Origin: DASVTR01 sp036387475
GTDB lineage: Bacteria > Acidobacteriota > Blastocatellia > Pyrinomonadales > Pyrinomonadaceae
Assembly: GCA_036387475.1 (NCBI GenBank)
Contig: DASVTR010000010.1
Coordinates: 1 to 64,000 of the forward strand
DNA length: 64,000 bases
Direction: 5' to 3'
Both the position numbers and the translations under genes were made by a program. Position 1 is the stretch's first letter. Each line of letters starts with the position of its first letter. Below, piece after piece: positions 1-8,203 of this stretch. Under the pieces are notes generated by a model that did not search any database, was not told where the DNA came from, and saw only the letters and a program-made list of their open reading frames with translations.

Positions 1-405
1 GCCGGAGATGAGGCGGCGGGAGAAGCCGGCGGGGTCTTGTTTAAAGTCGGGCCAGGTGAGTTGGGATTGCTGTTTGACGGCGCGGAGTTCGCCCACGAGG
101 CGGCGTGTGATGCCTGCATCCTCTATTATCGTCAGGTGATATTCACCTTTGTCAGCCCCGGCTCCGCTGTTGATGGCCGGAGTCTCGCTGGCGGCGAAGC
201 TCTCCCGGGCAATTGGCGTTTCATTGTCGGCTGTGTTCGCTGTAAAGCTTTCGTTTGCTGAGGGAGTCGAGGGAACAGTCTCTTCGCTATCAGGCAGAGA
301 TGGCGCGACTGTACTCGCCGATAATCCGCTCAGGGGTGTGCCGTCAATTGGGCAAAATGTGAATTTGTCGGCAAACTCCTCCTGGCACATAGAGCACTGT
401 TTCAT
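1..405 (-). CDS. Zinc-ribbon protein, N-terminal part (runs off the left edge)
   Basis: An open reading frame enters from the left edge and starts at ATG 405. A purine-rich site (GAGAGG) lies 6 nt upstream, which favours this start over the in-frame ATG at 411. The N-terminus has a CxxC pair (Cys4, Cys7) and a third cysteine in FCPIDGTPL, a zinc-ribbon-like pattern common at the start of acidobacterial envelope and regulatory proteins. A Ser/Thr/Pro/Glu-rich linker follows (about residues 28-80), then the start of a folded region around GEYHLTIIEDAG. Only 135 codons are visible, so the function of the missing C-terminal part is unknown. Its direction is divergent from the M16-like gene. Confidence 0.75.
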   Translation of the reverse strand, partial: MKQCSMCQEEFADKFTFCPIDGTPLSGLSASTVAPSLPDSEETVPSTPSANESFTANTADNETPIARESFAASETPAINSGAGADKGEYHLTIIEDAGITRRLVGELRAVKQQSQLTWPDFKQDPAGFSRRLISG

Positions 406-773
406 ATTCATCCTCTCGACCGCAGGGGTGGATAAGCTGCTTTTAAGCCTTCCTCTTGGGCGGTTTTTCAATTCTTAAACGAATTCTCAGGCTTGACGGC
501 TAAAAGTCGTGCCGGGGTCAACCGTTTCGCCTGAACTACATTATACTACGCTTCGGCTGGCTGTGAAGCGGGCACAGGTTCACTTTAACTCCCGCTCGCT
601 CAATGACCTTTGATGCACCGAAAGGCTAAACGGTTGACGCCGTAACGGTCGGCATCTAAACTGTTTTTTTGTTGCTCCCCGTTCAAATATCCCGTTTCTT
701 TTGTAGGTTGCGACTCATCATAGATTGAGGAAAGTTGCGGTCTCTCCTCCTCCTTTTGCGTAATTATTAGCTT
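406..773. other. Divergent intergenic region
   Basis: These 368 bases separate two divergent genes and must hold both promoters. TATACT near 550 could be a plus-strand -10 box, but no convincing -35 is seen at the right distance. No ORF with coding character, RNA gene or strong hairpin was found. Confidence 0.4.
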
Positions 774-2177
774 ATGAGCAAACACACACTGTCTCGAAGA
801 ACTGCCGGAAGCGGCCTCAAAGCTCTCTTTTTATCCCTCTTACTGGCCGCGACGAGCGCGAGCGCCCTCTCGCAGACGAGGCCAGAGCCGCGCCGCGAAG
901 AGTTGCTCAACGGCTTGCGCGTACAAATGTGGCATCGCCCCGCTGATTCGAATATCTTGCTCAAGCTGCGTATACACAGCGGAGCTATCTTCGATTTGTC
1001 TGGCAAGGCCGGGACGATGGCGCTCCTAAGCGATGCGCTTTTTCCAGACCCGGCCACGCGCGAGTATTTCGAAGAACTGGGCGGCCGCGTCGAAGTTTCG
1101 AGCGATTACGATGCACTAAACGTCACACTGACAGGCCGCGCCACGGAATTCGAGAGAATTATCGAACTGCTGCGTACGGCGCTGGTCAGCACGCCGCTGA
1201 CGGTCGATACGGTCAACGCTCTACGCGACGCACGCATCAAGCTGAGCCGCGAGATGGGGATTTCTCCGGCGGTGGTAGCAGACCGCGCCATCGCCGCCAG
1301 ACTTTTTGGCGATTACCCTTACGGTCGCGCCAGCACGGGCACGCCCGACACGCTTGCACGCATAGACCGCCCCGATTTGATGCTCGCACGCGAGCGCTTT
1401 CTCAATCCGAACAACGCCACGCTCGTCCTCGTCGGCGGCGTCGATGAAAAGCGAGCGCTACGTGCTTTGCGGCAACTGCTGGGCTACTGGCGTCGGAGCG
1501 ACACAATTGTGCCGGCTACTTTTCGCCAGCCCGAAGCGCCTGATGCGCGCACCTTGATTATTGATTTGCCGGGTGCACCAACGGCTGAAATCCGGCTGGC
1601 GGCGCGCGGCCTCGCACGCTCTGACACGGACGCGGTCGCCGCTCAATTGCTCGCGCTGCTTGCGCGCGACCGCTGGCAAGCCATGATGCCCGAACTAGCC
1701 AAGACCGCCTTCTTCGTGCGCCACGAAGCGCACGTGTTGCCCGGCGCGTTTGTGTTGGGCGCGGCTGTTGATACGGCGCAGGCGGCCAAGGCCCTGACTG
1801 CTGCGCGCAGCGTCCTGAAAACTCTCGCCACCACCGCTCCAACTCCGGCAGAGCTTGAGAAGGCACGCAACGAGGCGTTGGCAGTCTTCAATAAGCAACT
1901 AGACGACCCCGCCACCCTCGCCAATTTATGGCTCGACATAGAGACATTCAAGCTGGCTTCGATTGACGATCAACTGCGCTCGCTGAATCGCCTAACGCCA
2001 GCAGACCTTCAACGCGTCGCCGCGCGACTGTTTCGTGATACGCCAATGGCGGCGGTCGCCATCGGCAGCGCTGCGCAACTGAGCACAGACTTGCAGCAGA
2101 CCGGGAAAGTCGAAATCTTTAATTCTCCTGCGCCACCCGAACCGAAAACCGCGACGCCTCCCATTAAGGCACCGTAG
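774..2177 (+). CDS. M16 (pitrilysin-like) family protein lacking the zinc motif
   Basis: The 467-residue protein starts with a signal peptide (about residues 15-34, ending SALSQ). It has the two-lobed M16 fold pattern: an N-terminal half around LLKLRIHSGAIFDLSGKAG, the PYGRASTGTPDTL segment typical of the family, and a C-terminal half with the Arg/Tyr-type helical region. Where active members have HxxEH, this one reads AGTMALLSDAL, so the zinc ligands are missing and it is probably a non-catalytic partner subunit. Such subunits usually pair with an active M16 gene, which is not in this window. It may act in the periplasm. The ribosome-binding site is weak; the ATG at 774 is the only start giving a complete signal peptide. 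Confidence 0.8.
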   Translation: MSKHTLSRRTAGSGLKALFLSLLLAATSASALSQTRPEPRREELLNGLRVQMWHRPADSNILLKLRIHSGAIFDLSGKAGTMALLSDALFPDPATREYFEELGGRVEVSSDYDALNVTLTGRATEFERIIELLRTALVSTPLTVDTVNALRDARIKLSREMGISPAVVADRAIAARLFGDYPYGRASTGTPDTLARIDRPDLMLARERFLNPNNATLVLVGGVDEKRALRALRQLLGYWRRSDTIVPATFRQPEAPDARTLIIDLPGAPTAEIRLAARGLARSDTDAVAAQLLALLARDRWQAMMPELAKTAFFVRHEAHVLPGAFVLGAAVDTAQAAKALTAARSVLKTLATTAPTPAELEKARNEALAVFNKQLDDPATLANLWLDIETFKLASIDDQLRSLNRLTPADLQRVAARLFRDTPMAAVAIGSAAQLSTDLQQTGKVEIFNSPAPPEPKTATPPIKAP

Positions 2178-2237
2178 AATTTTGTAAACTTATCGCAACC
2201 CTCCCGCAACCATTAGTACGGCGGAAAAAGCTTAACT

Positions 2238-2969
2238 GTGTCCGACAAGAATCAACTGACTGAGAGCGAGCACGCCCGCCGCGTACGCGAGATGTTTGCC
2301 GGGATTGCTGGTCGCTATGATTTTTTGAATCACTTCTTGTCGGCTAACACGGACGCGCGTTGGCGCTCACTCGTGGCGAGAAGGTTGCAACCGACACTTA
2401 AAGACGCAGAGGCGCGTGTGTTGGATGTGGCCTGCGGGACAGGCGATCTTTCGCTGGCAATTGCTGCGAAGACGAAAGCGCATGTTGTCGGCACAGATTT
2501 TTGCCGACCGATGCTGGAGATTGCGGCTCGTAAAGCTGACGCGAGCGCTCACTCGATTCCGTTTGTCGAAGGCGATGCGCTGAGGCTACCCTTTGCAGAT
2601 GATTCGTTTGATGCCGTCAGCATCGCTTTCGGTCTGCGTAATCTGTCGAGCGTTAAGGGCGGTTTGAAAGAGTTGTGGCGGGTGCTCAAGCCGGGCGGGC
2701 GGGCAGCCATTCTTGAATTTTCCAGGCCGGTCGTTCCGGGCTTTCGCGCTCTGTTTCAGTTTTACTTTACACGCGTTTTGCCGCGCATCGGTGGCCTCGT
2801 CAGCGGCTCGCGCGGGGCTTACGAATACTTGCCGGAATCCGTATCGCGCTTTCCAGACCAGAAGGGATTGGTCGCGTTGATGCACGAGGTCGGGTTCGCG
2901 GAAATCGAGTATCAGAATTTGACAGGCGGGATAGCGGCGCTTCACCTGGGCACGCGTCCACGCCGGTAG
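2238..2969 (+). CDS. ubiE: Demethylmenaquinone / ubiquinone C-methyltransferase
   Basis: This 243-residue protein is the right length for UbiE/MenG, which transfers a methyl group from SAM to the quinone ring in the last steps of menaquinone synthesis. It has the family N-terminus (MFAGIAGRYDFLNHFLS), SAM motif I (VLDVACGTGDLS, about residues 64-75), the acidic loop GTDFCRPML, FGLRNL and the motif WRVLKPGGR. It starts with GTG 2238; GGAAAAAG upstream is a modest ribosome-binding site. It lies 60 bp downstream of the M16-like gene and may be co-transcribed. In an aerobic acidobacterium menaquinone is the expected product, so menG would be an equivalent name. Confidence 0.93.
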   Translation: MSDKNQLTESEHARRVREMFAGIAGRYDFLNHFLSANTDARWRSLVARRLQPTLKDAEARVLDVACGTGDLSLAIAAKTKAHVVGTDFCRPMLEIAARKADASAHSIPFVEGDALRLPFADDSFDAVSIAFGLRNLSSVKGGLKELWRVLKPGGRAAILEFSRPVVPGFRALFQFYFTRVLPRIGGLVSGSRGAYEYLPESVSRFPDQKGLVALMHEVGFAEIEYQNLTGGIAALHLGTRPRR

Positions 2970-2985
2970 ATGTCAAAAAAGGTTT

Positions 2986-3125
2986 GGTTGCACTAGTGGT
3001 GAAAGTTAGATTGTAAATGCAACCAACATACGTAGTCCGATGAGTTCGTGTCTTTCTAGGGCGCACGGTTGTCGGGGCTGTTGCGCTTAAAGGATAACGT
3101 GAGTCTCATCGGACTACGTTTTCTC
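2986..3125 (+). ncRNA. Candidate structured RNA or complex terminator downstream of ubiE
   Basis: Three nested or adjacent inverted repeats are seen. GGTTGCA (2986-2992) pairs with TGCAACC (3018-3024). A perfect 15-bp stem pairs 3030-3044 (ACGTAGTCCGATGAG) with 3105-3119. Inside its 60-nt loop, GCGCA (3061-3065) pairs with TGCGC (3082-3086). A T-rich tract (TTTTCTCTTTTCC) follows. The layout suits a folded small RNA ending in a terminator, or a structured 3' untranslated region. No known RNA family was recognised and the strand is inferred from the T-tract. Confidence 0.35.
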
Positions 3126-3245
3126 TTTTCCTCTTTATCGTCCTCGGCTCTCGACTTGTCCAGCCGGGTAATTGCCACACAACGCTCATTATCTGTTATT
3201 ATCCGCTCTGGACAGCTTCCGCTCTCGCTTTAAAATTTTGGACAA

Positions 3246-4268
3246 GTGCCCGCGCTGCTTGCGATGAAACACAAGCTACTCGGTATATTGCGCCGTCTCG
3301 CCATCCTGCTGCTGGTTGTCTTTACGGTCGTCTCCGGCGTCACGCTCTTGATAGAGGTCACGGGCGACCCTGCGCTGGCGACGCTCGGCGAAGATGCGCG
3401 GCAACAGGATGTTGAAAACTTTCGCCGCCGACATGGCTTGGACAAGCCTCCCTTCTTCTTCTCTTTTCCGCGCGACACTGTAAGCGGGCAAAGGCACTTC
3501 GCCTGGCACGGTGCGGACAATCGTTACGTTGACTATTTTAAGGGACTGCTGCGCGGCGACATGGGCCGCACGTTTTCTGCCAACGCGGCTGAAGAACAGC
3601 CTGTTATAAATTTAATTAAGGAGCGTTATCCGGCGACCATACAGCTTGCGCTGGCGGCAATGTTTATCGCCATCCTGATTGCGATTCCGCTCGGCGTCGT
3701 CGCCGGAAAAAATCAGGGGACGTGGATTGATAGCGTCTCTTCGGTCGTAGCGCTCATCGGTATCAGCCTGCCGGGTTTTGTGATTGGCCCACTGCTCGTC
3801 TACGTCTTCGCCATCAAGCTCGGCTGGTTAAAAGCTTCGGGCAGCGAGGATTGGAAATCAATCATCATGCCTGCCATCACGCTCGGCGCTGCGCTCTCTG
3901 CTTTTCTGACGCGCATGGTGCGCTCCTCCGTCATTGAAGAGATGGGCGAAGACTATGTGCGGACGGCGCGCGCCAAAGGCTTGAGCGAGACAAAGGTGGT
4001 TTACAAGCATGTGCTCAAGAACGGGATGATTCCCGTCGTTACTATTCTCGGACTGCAACTCGGCGTGCTGCTGGCGGGCGCGATTATCACCGAGCGGATT
4101 TTCGACTGGCGGGGCATCGGCACGCTCCTCGTCACAGACGGCATCGGCAGGCGCGACTTTCGTCTGGTGCAGGGCTGCGTGCTTGTCATCAGCACTACGT
4201 ATATTTTCGTCAACACGCTAACGGACGTTGTTTATCGCTGGCTCGACCCGCGAATCAGAGTTTCTTGA
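3246..4268 (+). CDS. Dipeptide/oligopeptide-type ABC transporter permease (DppB/OppB family)
   Basis: This 340-residue inner-membrane permease has an N-terminal membrane segment (about residues 13-35), a periplasmic stretch to about 115, then five membrane segments carrying the BPD_transp_1 domain. The EAA loop that docks the ATPase reads EDYVRTARAKGLSE, and the C-terminus VVYRWLDPRI is typical of DppB. The longest start is GTG 3246; ATG 3264 (MKHKLLG) is equally plausible because neither has a good ribosome-binding site. The DppC-type partner follows after 89 bp. No peptide-binding protein or DppD/F-type ATPase pair is adjacent, so the substrate is not certain. Confidence 0.9.
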   Translation: MPALLAMKHKLLGILRRLAILLLVVFTVVSGVTLLIEVTGDPALATLGEDARQQDVENFRRRHGLDKPPFFFSFPRDTVSGQRHFAWHGADNRYVDYFKGLLRGDMGRTFSANAAEEQPVINLIKERYPATIQLALAAMFIAILIAIPLGVVAGKNQGTWIDSVSSVVALIGISLPGFVIGPLLVYVFAIKLGWLKASGSEDWKSIIMPAITLGAALSAFLTRMVRSSVIEEMGEDYVRTARAKGLSETKVVYKHVLKNGMIPVVTILGLQLGVLLAGAIITERIFDWRGIGTLLVTDGIGRRDFRLVQGCVLVISTTYIFVNTLTDVVYRWLDPRIRVS

Positions 4269-4273
4269 AACGA

Positions 4274-4343
4274 TGAAGTAGGAACGCTGCAACGATGAAC
4301 TATTAAGAGCCTGTCTTTCATTCCGCGTTCATCGTTCATCGTT
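4274..4343. repeat. Heptad-type short tandem repeats between the two permease genes
   Basis: AACGATGAAC at 4291-4300 is matched by inverted copies GTTCATCGTT at 4327-4336 and 4334-4343, which are 7 nt apart. The same words (GAACGAT, GAACGCG, GTTCCGCG) form the larger hairpin at 41445-41567. This copy lies between genes expected to be co-transcribed, so it need not be a full terminator. Confidence 0.6.
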
Positions 4344-4357
4344 CATCATTATCTTTT

Positions 4358-5176
4358 ATGAGTCGTCTCGCCGTATTCGGATTTGTGATTGTGGCCGTCT
4401 TGGTCTTGATGGCTATTTTCGCGCCGCTGGTTGCGCGACGCAGCGCCGTGATTGATACGAACCCGGCCAATCGCAACAAGCCGCCGTCGGCTGCTCATTG
4501 GTTCGGGACGGATTCGACGGGGCGCGACGTGTTCGCGCGAGTCGTTCACGGCTCGCGTATCTCTTTGCAGGTCGGGCTGATCGTCGTCGCAGTATCGAGC
4601 ATCGTCGGAACGCTGCTCGGCGCAATCTCCGGTTTCTACGGCGGCTGGATTGACCGCATCGTGTCCGGTTATGTCTTCAACGTCTTCCTGGCTTTTCCGG
4701 GCCTCCTGCTGGCAATCGCGCTCGTTGGATTTATGGGCGCGGGAATTGACAAGATGATTTTCGCGCTCTGCATTATCGGCTGGGTCGGTTACGCACGCCT
4801 GATTCGCGGGCAGGTGCTCAAGGTGCGCGAGTATGATTTTGTGCAGGCGGCGCGCGCGCTCGGCGCTGGCGACATGCGTATTCTGCTCAGGCACATTCTG
4901 CCGAACGCCATTCAACCGCTGATTGTGCAGGCGAGCCTCGGCATGGCAGGTGCGGTGCTCTCCGAAGCCTCGCTCTCATTTTTGGGTCTGGGTGTGCCGC
5001 CGCCCGCGCCGTCCTGGGGCGTGATGATTGAGGAAGCGCGCGACTATGCCACGCTTTCGGCAGCGCCGCACGCGCTCATCTTTCCCGGCATCGCAATCGC
5101 GCTCACCGTGCTGGCCTTTAACTTTATCGGCGACGGGCTGCGTGAATATCTCGACCCGCGCCAGCGGAAACGTTGA
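4358..5176 (+). CDS. Dipeptide/oligopeptide-type ABC transporter permease (DppC/OppC family)
   Basis: This is the 272-residue partner of the preceding permease. It has an N-terminal membrane segment (residues about 5-26), the family motif HWFGTDSTGRDVFARV (about residues 47-62), and five further membrane segments with the EAA loop YDFVQAARALGAGD. The C-terminus GDGLREYLDPR is characteristic of DppC/OppC. The ATG at 4358 is preceded by an AT-rich, repeat-containing spacer without a clear ribosome-binding site. The two permeases should form a heterodimeric channel, and the ATPase must be encoded elsewhere, since the next gene belongs to a different ABC class. Confidence 0.92.
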   Translation: MSRLAVFGFVIVAVLVLMAIFAPLVARRSAVIDTNPANRNKPPSAAHWFGTDSTGRDVFARVVHGSRISLQVGLIVVAVSSIVGTLLGAISGFYGGWIDRIVSGYVFNVFLAFPGLLLAIALVGFMGAGIDKMIFALCIIGWVGYARLIRGQVLKVREYDFVQAARALGAGDMRILLRHILPNAIQPLIVQASLGMAGAVLSEASLSFLGLGVPPPAPSWGVMIEEARDYATLSAAPHALIFPGIAIALTVLAFNFIGDGLREYLDPRQRKR

Positions 5177-5222
5177 AGAGACGCGGGAACACGGCGGCGC
5201 GTTGAAAGAGCGGGGTAATGAT

Positions 5223-6326
5223 GTGTTGAGAAATGAAGTCGGGACTAAACAGCTTGATGACAAGCAAACTGTCCCGGCGTCAACGCGTCAAAGCGTTAAC
5301 GCTTCAAGACCCGTCGCCGTTTCCATCAATCATCTCTCAAAAACCTATCCAGTCCCGTTCACGCGCTTGAAACGCCTGCTCGGTCGCGCCGTCAAACCTC
5401 CGGTCGAAGCGCTCCGCGATGTTTCCTTCGATGTGCGTGCGGGCGAAATCTTCGGCCTCATCGGACGCAACGGTGCTGGCAAAACCACGCTCACCAAAAT
5501 CGTCGCCACACTCGTGCAGCCAACCGATGGCACTGTCACTGTCAACGGATTCGACAGCGTAAATGATGAGGAGCGCGTGCGCGCTCAGGTCGGCCTCGCC
5601 ACTGCGGAAGAGCGTAGCTTTTACTGGCGTCTGACCGCACAGCAGAACCTACTCTTCTTCGCACGGCTCTACGGATTGAGCGACCAGCAAGCGCAACGGC
5701 GCATTAACGAATTGATTGCGCGCTTCGAGCTTGAAGAGATCGTCCGTCGTCGTTTCGGCGAACTTTCGACAGGCAATAAACAGCGGCTGGCTTTTGCCCG
5801 CGCGATGCTCCCGAATCCGCCGGTGCTGCTTTTAGATGAGCCGACGCGCTCGCTCGACCCGCTGGCCGCCGCGCGCATGCGTGCCTTAATCAACGAGTTG
5901 GCCCAGGCAGACCCGCCCGTCTCAATTCTGCTTACTTCGCATAATCTGGTGGAGGTTGAAGAACTCTGCGAGCGCGTCGCTATCATCAGTCGCGGGCAGA
6001 TTCGCGCCCTCGATACGCCACAGAATTTACGCGTGCAGCATAAGCAGACCGAAAGCGTTCGCGTGACCGTCAGCGGATTAGCGCACGAAGATGCCGTTCG
6101 CTCTCTGGGCCATTCTTTGAGAGATGTCGAAATCACTGCACAGGACGGTCAATTAGTCATCGCTTTCACGCGCGAGATGGATGATGAGAGCCTGGATCTG
6201 CTGATGCGTGGGATTATTGAAAAGGGCGGGAAGATTATCGCCGTCGACTCGGAACGCGCGACGTTGCTCGACGTATTGGAAAGTTACGAGCGCACGGTAG
6301 ATGAGATGGGGGAACAAACGGGATGA
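5223..6326 (+). CDS. ABC-2 type transporter ATP-binding protein
   Basis: The cytoplasmic ATPase has Walker A (GLIGRNGAGKTTL), the Q-loop region, the signature LSTGNKQRLAFARAM and Walker B (VLLLDEPTRSLDP) followed by the switch His in LLTSHN. The C-terminal part (after about residue 260) is the extension usual in drug or polysaccharide exporter ATPases. The frame is open from 5028, but that start would overlap the permease gene by 149 bp. GTG 5223, after GGGGTAATGAT, is preferred and gives 367 residues; the ABC domain begins near VSINHLSKTYPVP. Its stop overlaps the next gene's ATG (ATGA at 6323), showing translational coupling to the ABC-2 permease. Confidence 0.88.
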   Translation: MLRNEVGTKQLDDKQTVPASTRQSVNASRPVAVSINHLSKTYPVPFTRLKRLLGRAVKPPVEALRDVSFDVRAGEIFGLIGRNGAGKTTLTKIVATLVQPTDGTVTVNGFDSVNDEERVRAQVGLATAEERSFYWRLTAQQNLLFFARLYGLSDQQAQRRINELIARFELEEIVRRRFGELSTGNKQRLAFARAMLPNPPVLLLDEPTRSLDPLAAARMRALINELAQADPPVSILLTSHNLVEVEELCERVAIISRGQIRALDTPQNLRVQHKQTESVRVTVSGLAHEDAVRSLGHSLRDVEITAQDGQLVIAFTREMDDESLDLLMRGIIEKGGKIIAVDSERATLLDVLESYERTVDEMGEQTG

Positions 6327-7141
6327 AAGCATTTCTGTTGCTGCTGCGCCGCGTGCGCGCTTTCGTCGTGCGTGATTTTCAACTCGCGCTTAGCTACCGC
6401 ATGCAGTTTTTCTTCCGCATTCTGGAAATCCTGCTGGTCGTCACGACGCTTTATTTCATCTCGCAGATTTTTTCCGGCGGCGCGGTCACGGAATACACGC
6501 AGTGGCGCAATCCTCTGGCGGCGTGGATTACCGGACTCGCCGTGCTGAACTATTTCATGACCGGATTTTCGAGCCTCGCCAACGCGATTCGCTCTGAGCA
6601 GATGCAGGGCACGCTCGAAAGCGTTCTGCTTTCGCCCATCACCGTGCCGACCATGATCGTCTCAAGCTCTGCTTGGGATTTTGTGCAGGCGACTTTTCTC
6701 TCTTCGCTCTACCTTTTCTTCGGTTGGCTCTTTTTCGATGTGCGCTATCAGGGAAGTTTTCTGCTGGCGTTGCTCTTTTTGCTGCTGACGACTCTGGTGC
6801 TGGCCTGCATCGGCATTCTGTCTGCAAGCTTCGCGATGGTCTTCAAGCGCGGCGACCCGTTCGGCGTTCTGCTCGGCGTCGGCTCGGCTCTCTTTTCGGG
6901 CGTTTTCTTTCCGACGCAACTCCTCGGTCAGGGCTTCGGCAACGTTTCGCGCGCTCTACCGCCGACCTATGGCCTAGACGGTATCCGCCGTGTCTTAATC
7001 GAAGGGCAGGGTCTCGCACAGGTGCGCGAGCCGCTGATAACGCTCCTTCTCTTCCTGCTCGTGCTGCTTCCCTTCTCGCTCTGGGTCTTTGACCGCGCCG
7101 TGCGTCGCGCGAAACGCGAAGGCAGCCTGATTCAATACTGA
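6323..7141 (+). CDS. ABC-2 type transporter permease
   Basis: The 272-residue membrane protein has six predicted membrane segments in the ABC-2 pattern, including ILEILLVVTTLYFISQIF (about residues 33-50). The family motif region EQMQGTLESVLLSPI (about residues 93-107) is present, as is the late FFPTQLLGQGFGNVSRALP segment. Its start overlaps the ATPase stop by four bases, so the pair forms one exporter. Families of this type export antibiotics, lipids or polysaccharides; nothing here fixes the substrate. Confidence 0.9.
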   Translation: MKAFLLLLRRVRAFVVRDFQLALSYRMQFFFRILEILLVVTTLYFISQIFSGGAVTEYTQWRNPLAAWITGLAVLNYFMTGFSSLANAIRSEQMQGTLESVLLSPITVPTMIVSSSAWDFVQATFLSSLYLFFGWLFFDVRYQGSFLLALLFLLLTTLVLACIGILSASFAMVFKRGDPFGVLLGVGSALFSGVFFPTQLLGQGFGNVSRALPPTYGLDGIRRVLIEGQGLAQVREPLITLLLFLLVLLPFSLWVFDRAVRRAKREGSLIQY

Positions 7142-7228
7142 TAAAAGCCCCGCTTGAATTATTCGTAACAGCCGCGTGCTCTTTTGGCGATGCGCTGAGC
7201 GTTAATATCTTTTCAGCTTCAAAGAACG

Positions 7229-8182
7229 ATGCGCGTTTTCTACACATCACGCTATTACGCAGACATTGGCGAGGGCCACGTTTTTCCGATTCGTAAATTC
7301 GAGTTGGTGCGCGACCGTCTGCTCGGCGAAGGGACTCTGCGCCCCGCAGACATCATTGAACCTGCGCCCGCGTCGCTGACAGATGTATTGCTGGTTCACA
7401 CCGAAGATTACATCACGCGACTGCGCGCCGGGTCTTTGACGCAACGCGAGTTGCGACGGCTGGGCCTGCCTTGGTCTAAGGCGCTGGTGCGCAGGTCATT
7501 TCTGGCGGCTGGCGGAACTATCGGCGCTGCGCGTTCGGCGCTTGCGGAGGGCATCGGCTCTAACCTGGCCGGTGGAACGCACCACTCTTTCCCGGATCGC
7601 GGCGAAGGCTTCTGCGTGCTCAACGATGTCGCCATTGCGATTCGCGTTCTGCGTCGCGATTCTCTGATTGAACGTGCCGCCGTTGTTGATTGTGACGTTC
7701 ATCAGGGCAACGGCACGGCGACTATCTTTGAAGGCGACGAAAGCGTCTTTACCTTCTCAATGCACGGCGCGAAAAATTACCCGCTCTTCAAATCCCGCTC
7801 AACGCTTGATGTAGAGTTGCCGGATAAAACTTCCGACGACGAGTATTTTCAAACGTTGGCCCAAAATCTGCCGCGCGTTTTCGCACACGCGCCTGAGATT
7901 ATCTTTTATCTGGGCGGGGCTGACCCATTTGACGGAGACAAGCTCGGACGGCTCTCTCTTTCGATTGCGGGCTTACGCGCACGCGATGAGCTTGTGCTCT
8001 TAGAGTGCCGTATGCGCGGCATTCCGGTCGTGACGGTGATGTCCGGCGGATATGCAGAGCAGGTCAGCGATACCGTTGAGATTCATTGCAATACGATTCG
8101 CGCTGCTCGCCGGATTTTCAATTCCGCCCAAAACGTGAAGACTGCCGCCGCTGAAGAACAATCGCCGAACATTGGGCTGTAG
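7229..8182 (+). CDS. Histone-deacetylase-family (AcuC/APAH-like) hydrolase
   Basis: This 317-residue enzyme has the arginase/deacetylase fold. The paired catalytic histidines are in GGTHHSFPDRGEGFCVLND (about residues 112-130). The zinc ligands are in VVDCDVHQGNGTATIF and GGADPFDGDKLGRL, and the catalytic tyrosine is in MSGGYAEQ. All expected catalytic residues are present, so it should be an active zinc deacetylase, for example acting on acetyl-lysine (AcuC type), acetylated polyamines or small amides. The start ATG 7229 follows AAAGAACG. The gene is only 21 bp from the CrtI-like gene, suggesting co-transcription, though no functional link is known. Confidence 0.9.
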   Translation: MRVFYTSRYYADIGEGHVFPIRKFELVRDRLLGEGTLRPADIIEPAPASLTDVLLVHTEDYITRLRAGSLTQRELRRLGLPWSKALVRRSFLAAGGTIGAARSALAEGIGSNLAGGTHHSFPDRGEGFCVLNDVAIAIRVLRRDSLIERAAVVDCDVHQGNGTATIFEGDESVFTFSMHGAKNYPLFKSRSTLDVELPDKTSDDEYFQTLAQNLPRVFAHAPEIIFYLGGADPFDGDKLGRLSLSIAGLRARDELVLLECRMRGIPVVTVMSGGYAEQVSDTVEIHCNTIRAARRIFNSAQNVKTAAAEEQSPNIGL

Positions 8183-8203
8183 AATTTTGACATCCGACTA
8201 ATT

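Noticed and set aside
149..478. Plus-strand ORF of 109 codons at the left edge
   Set aside because: It is antisense to the minus-strand zinc-ribbon gene, whose frame has clear cysteine motifs and a ribosome-binding site.
5028..5222. Extended start of the ABC-2 ATPase at 5028
   Set aside because: It would overlap the DppC-type permease gene by 149 bp, and the added residues are Arg/Ser-rich; GTG 5223 is better.
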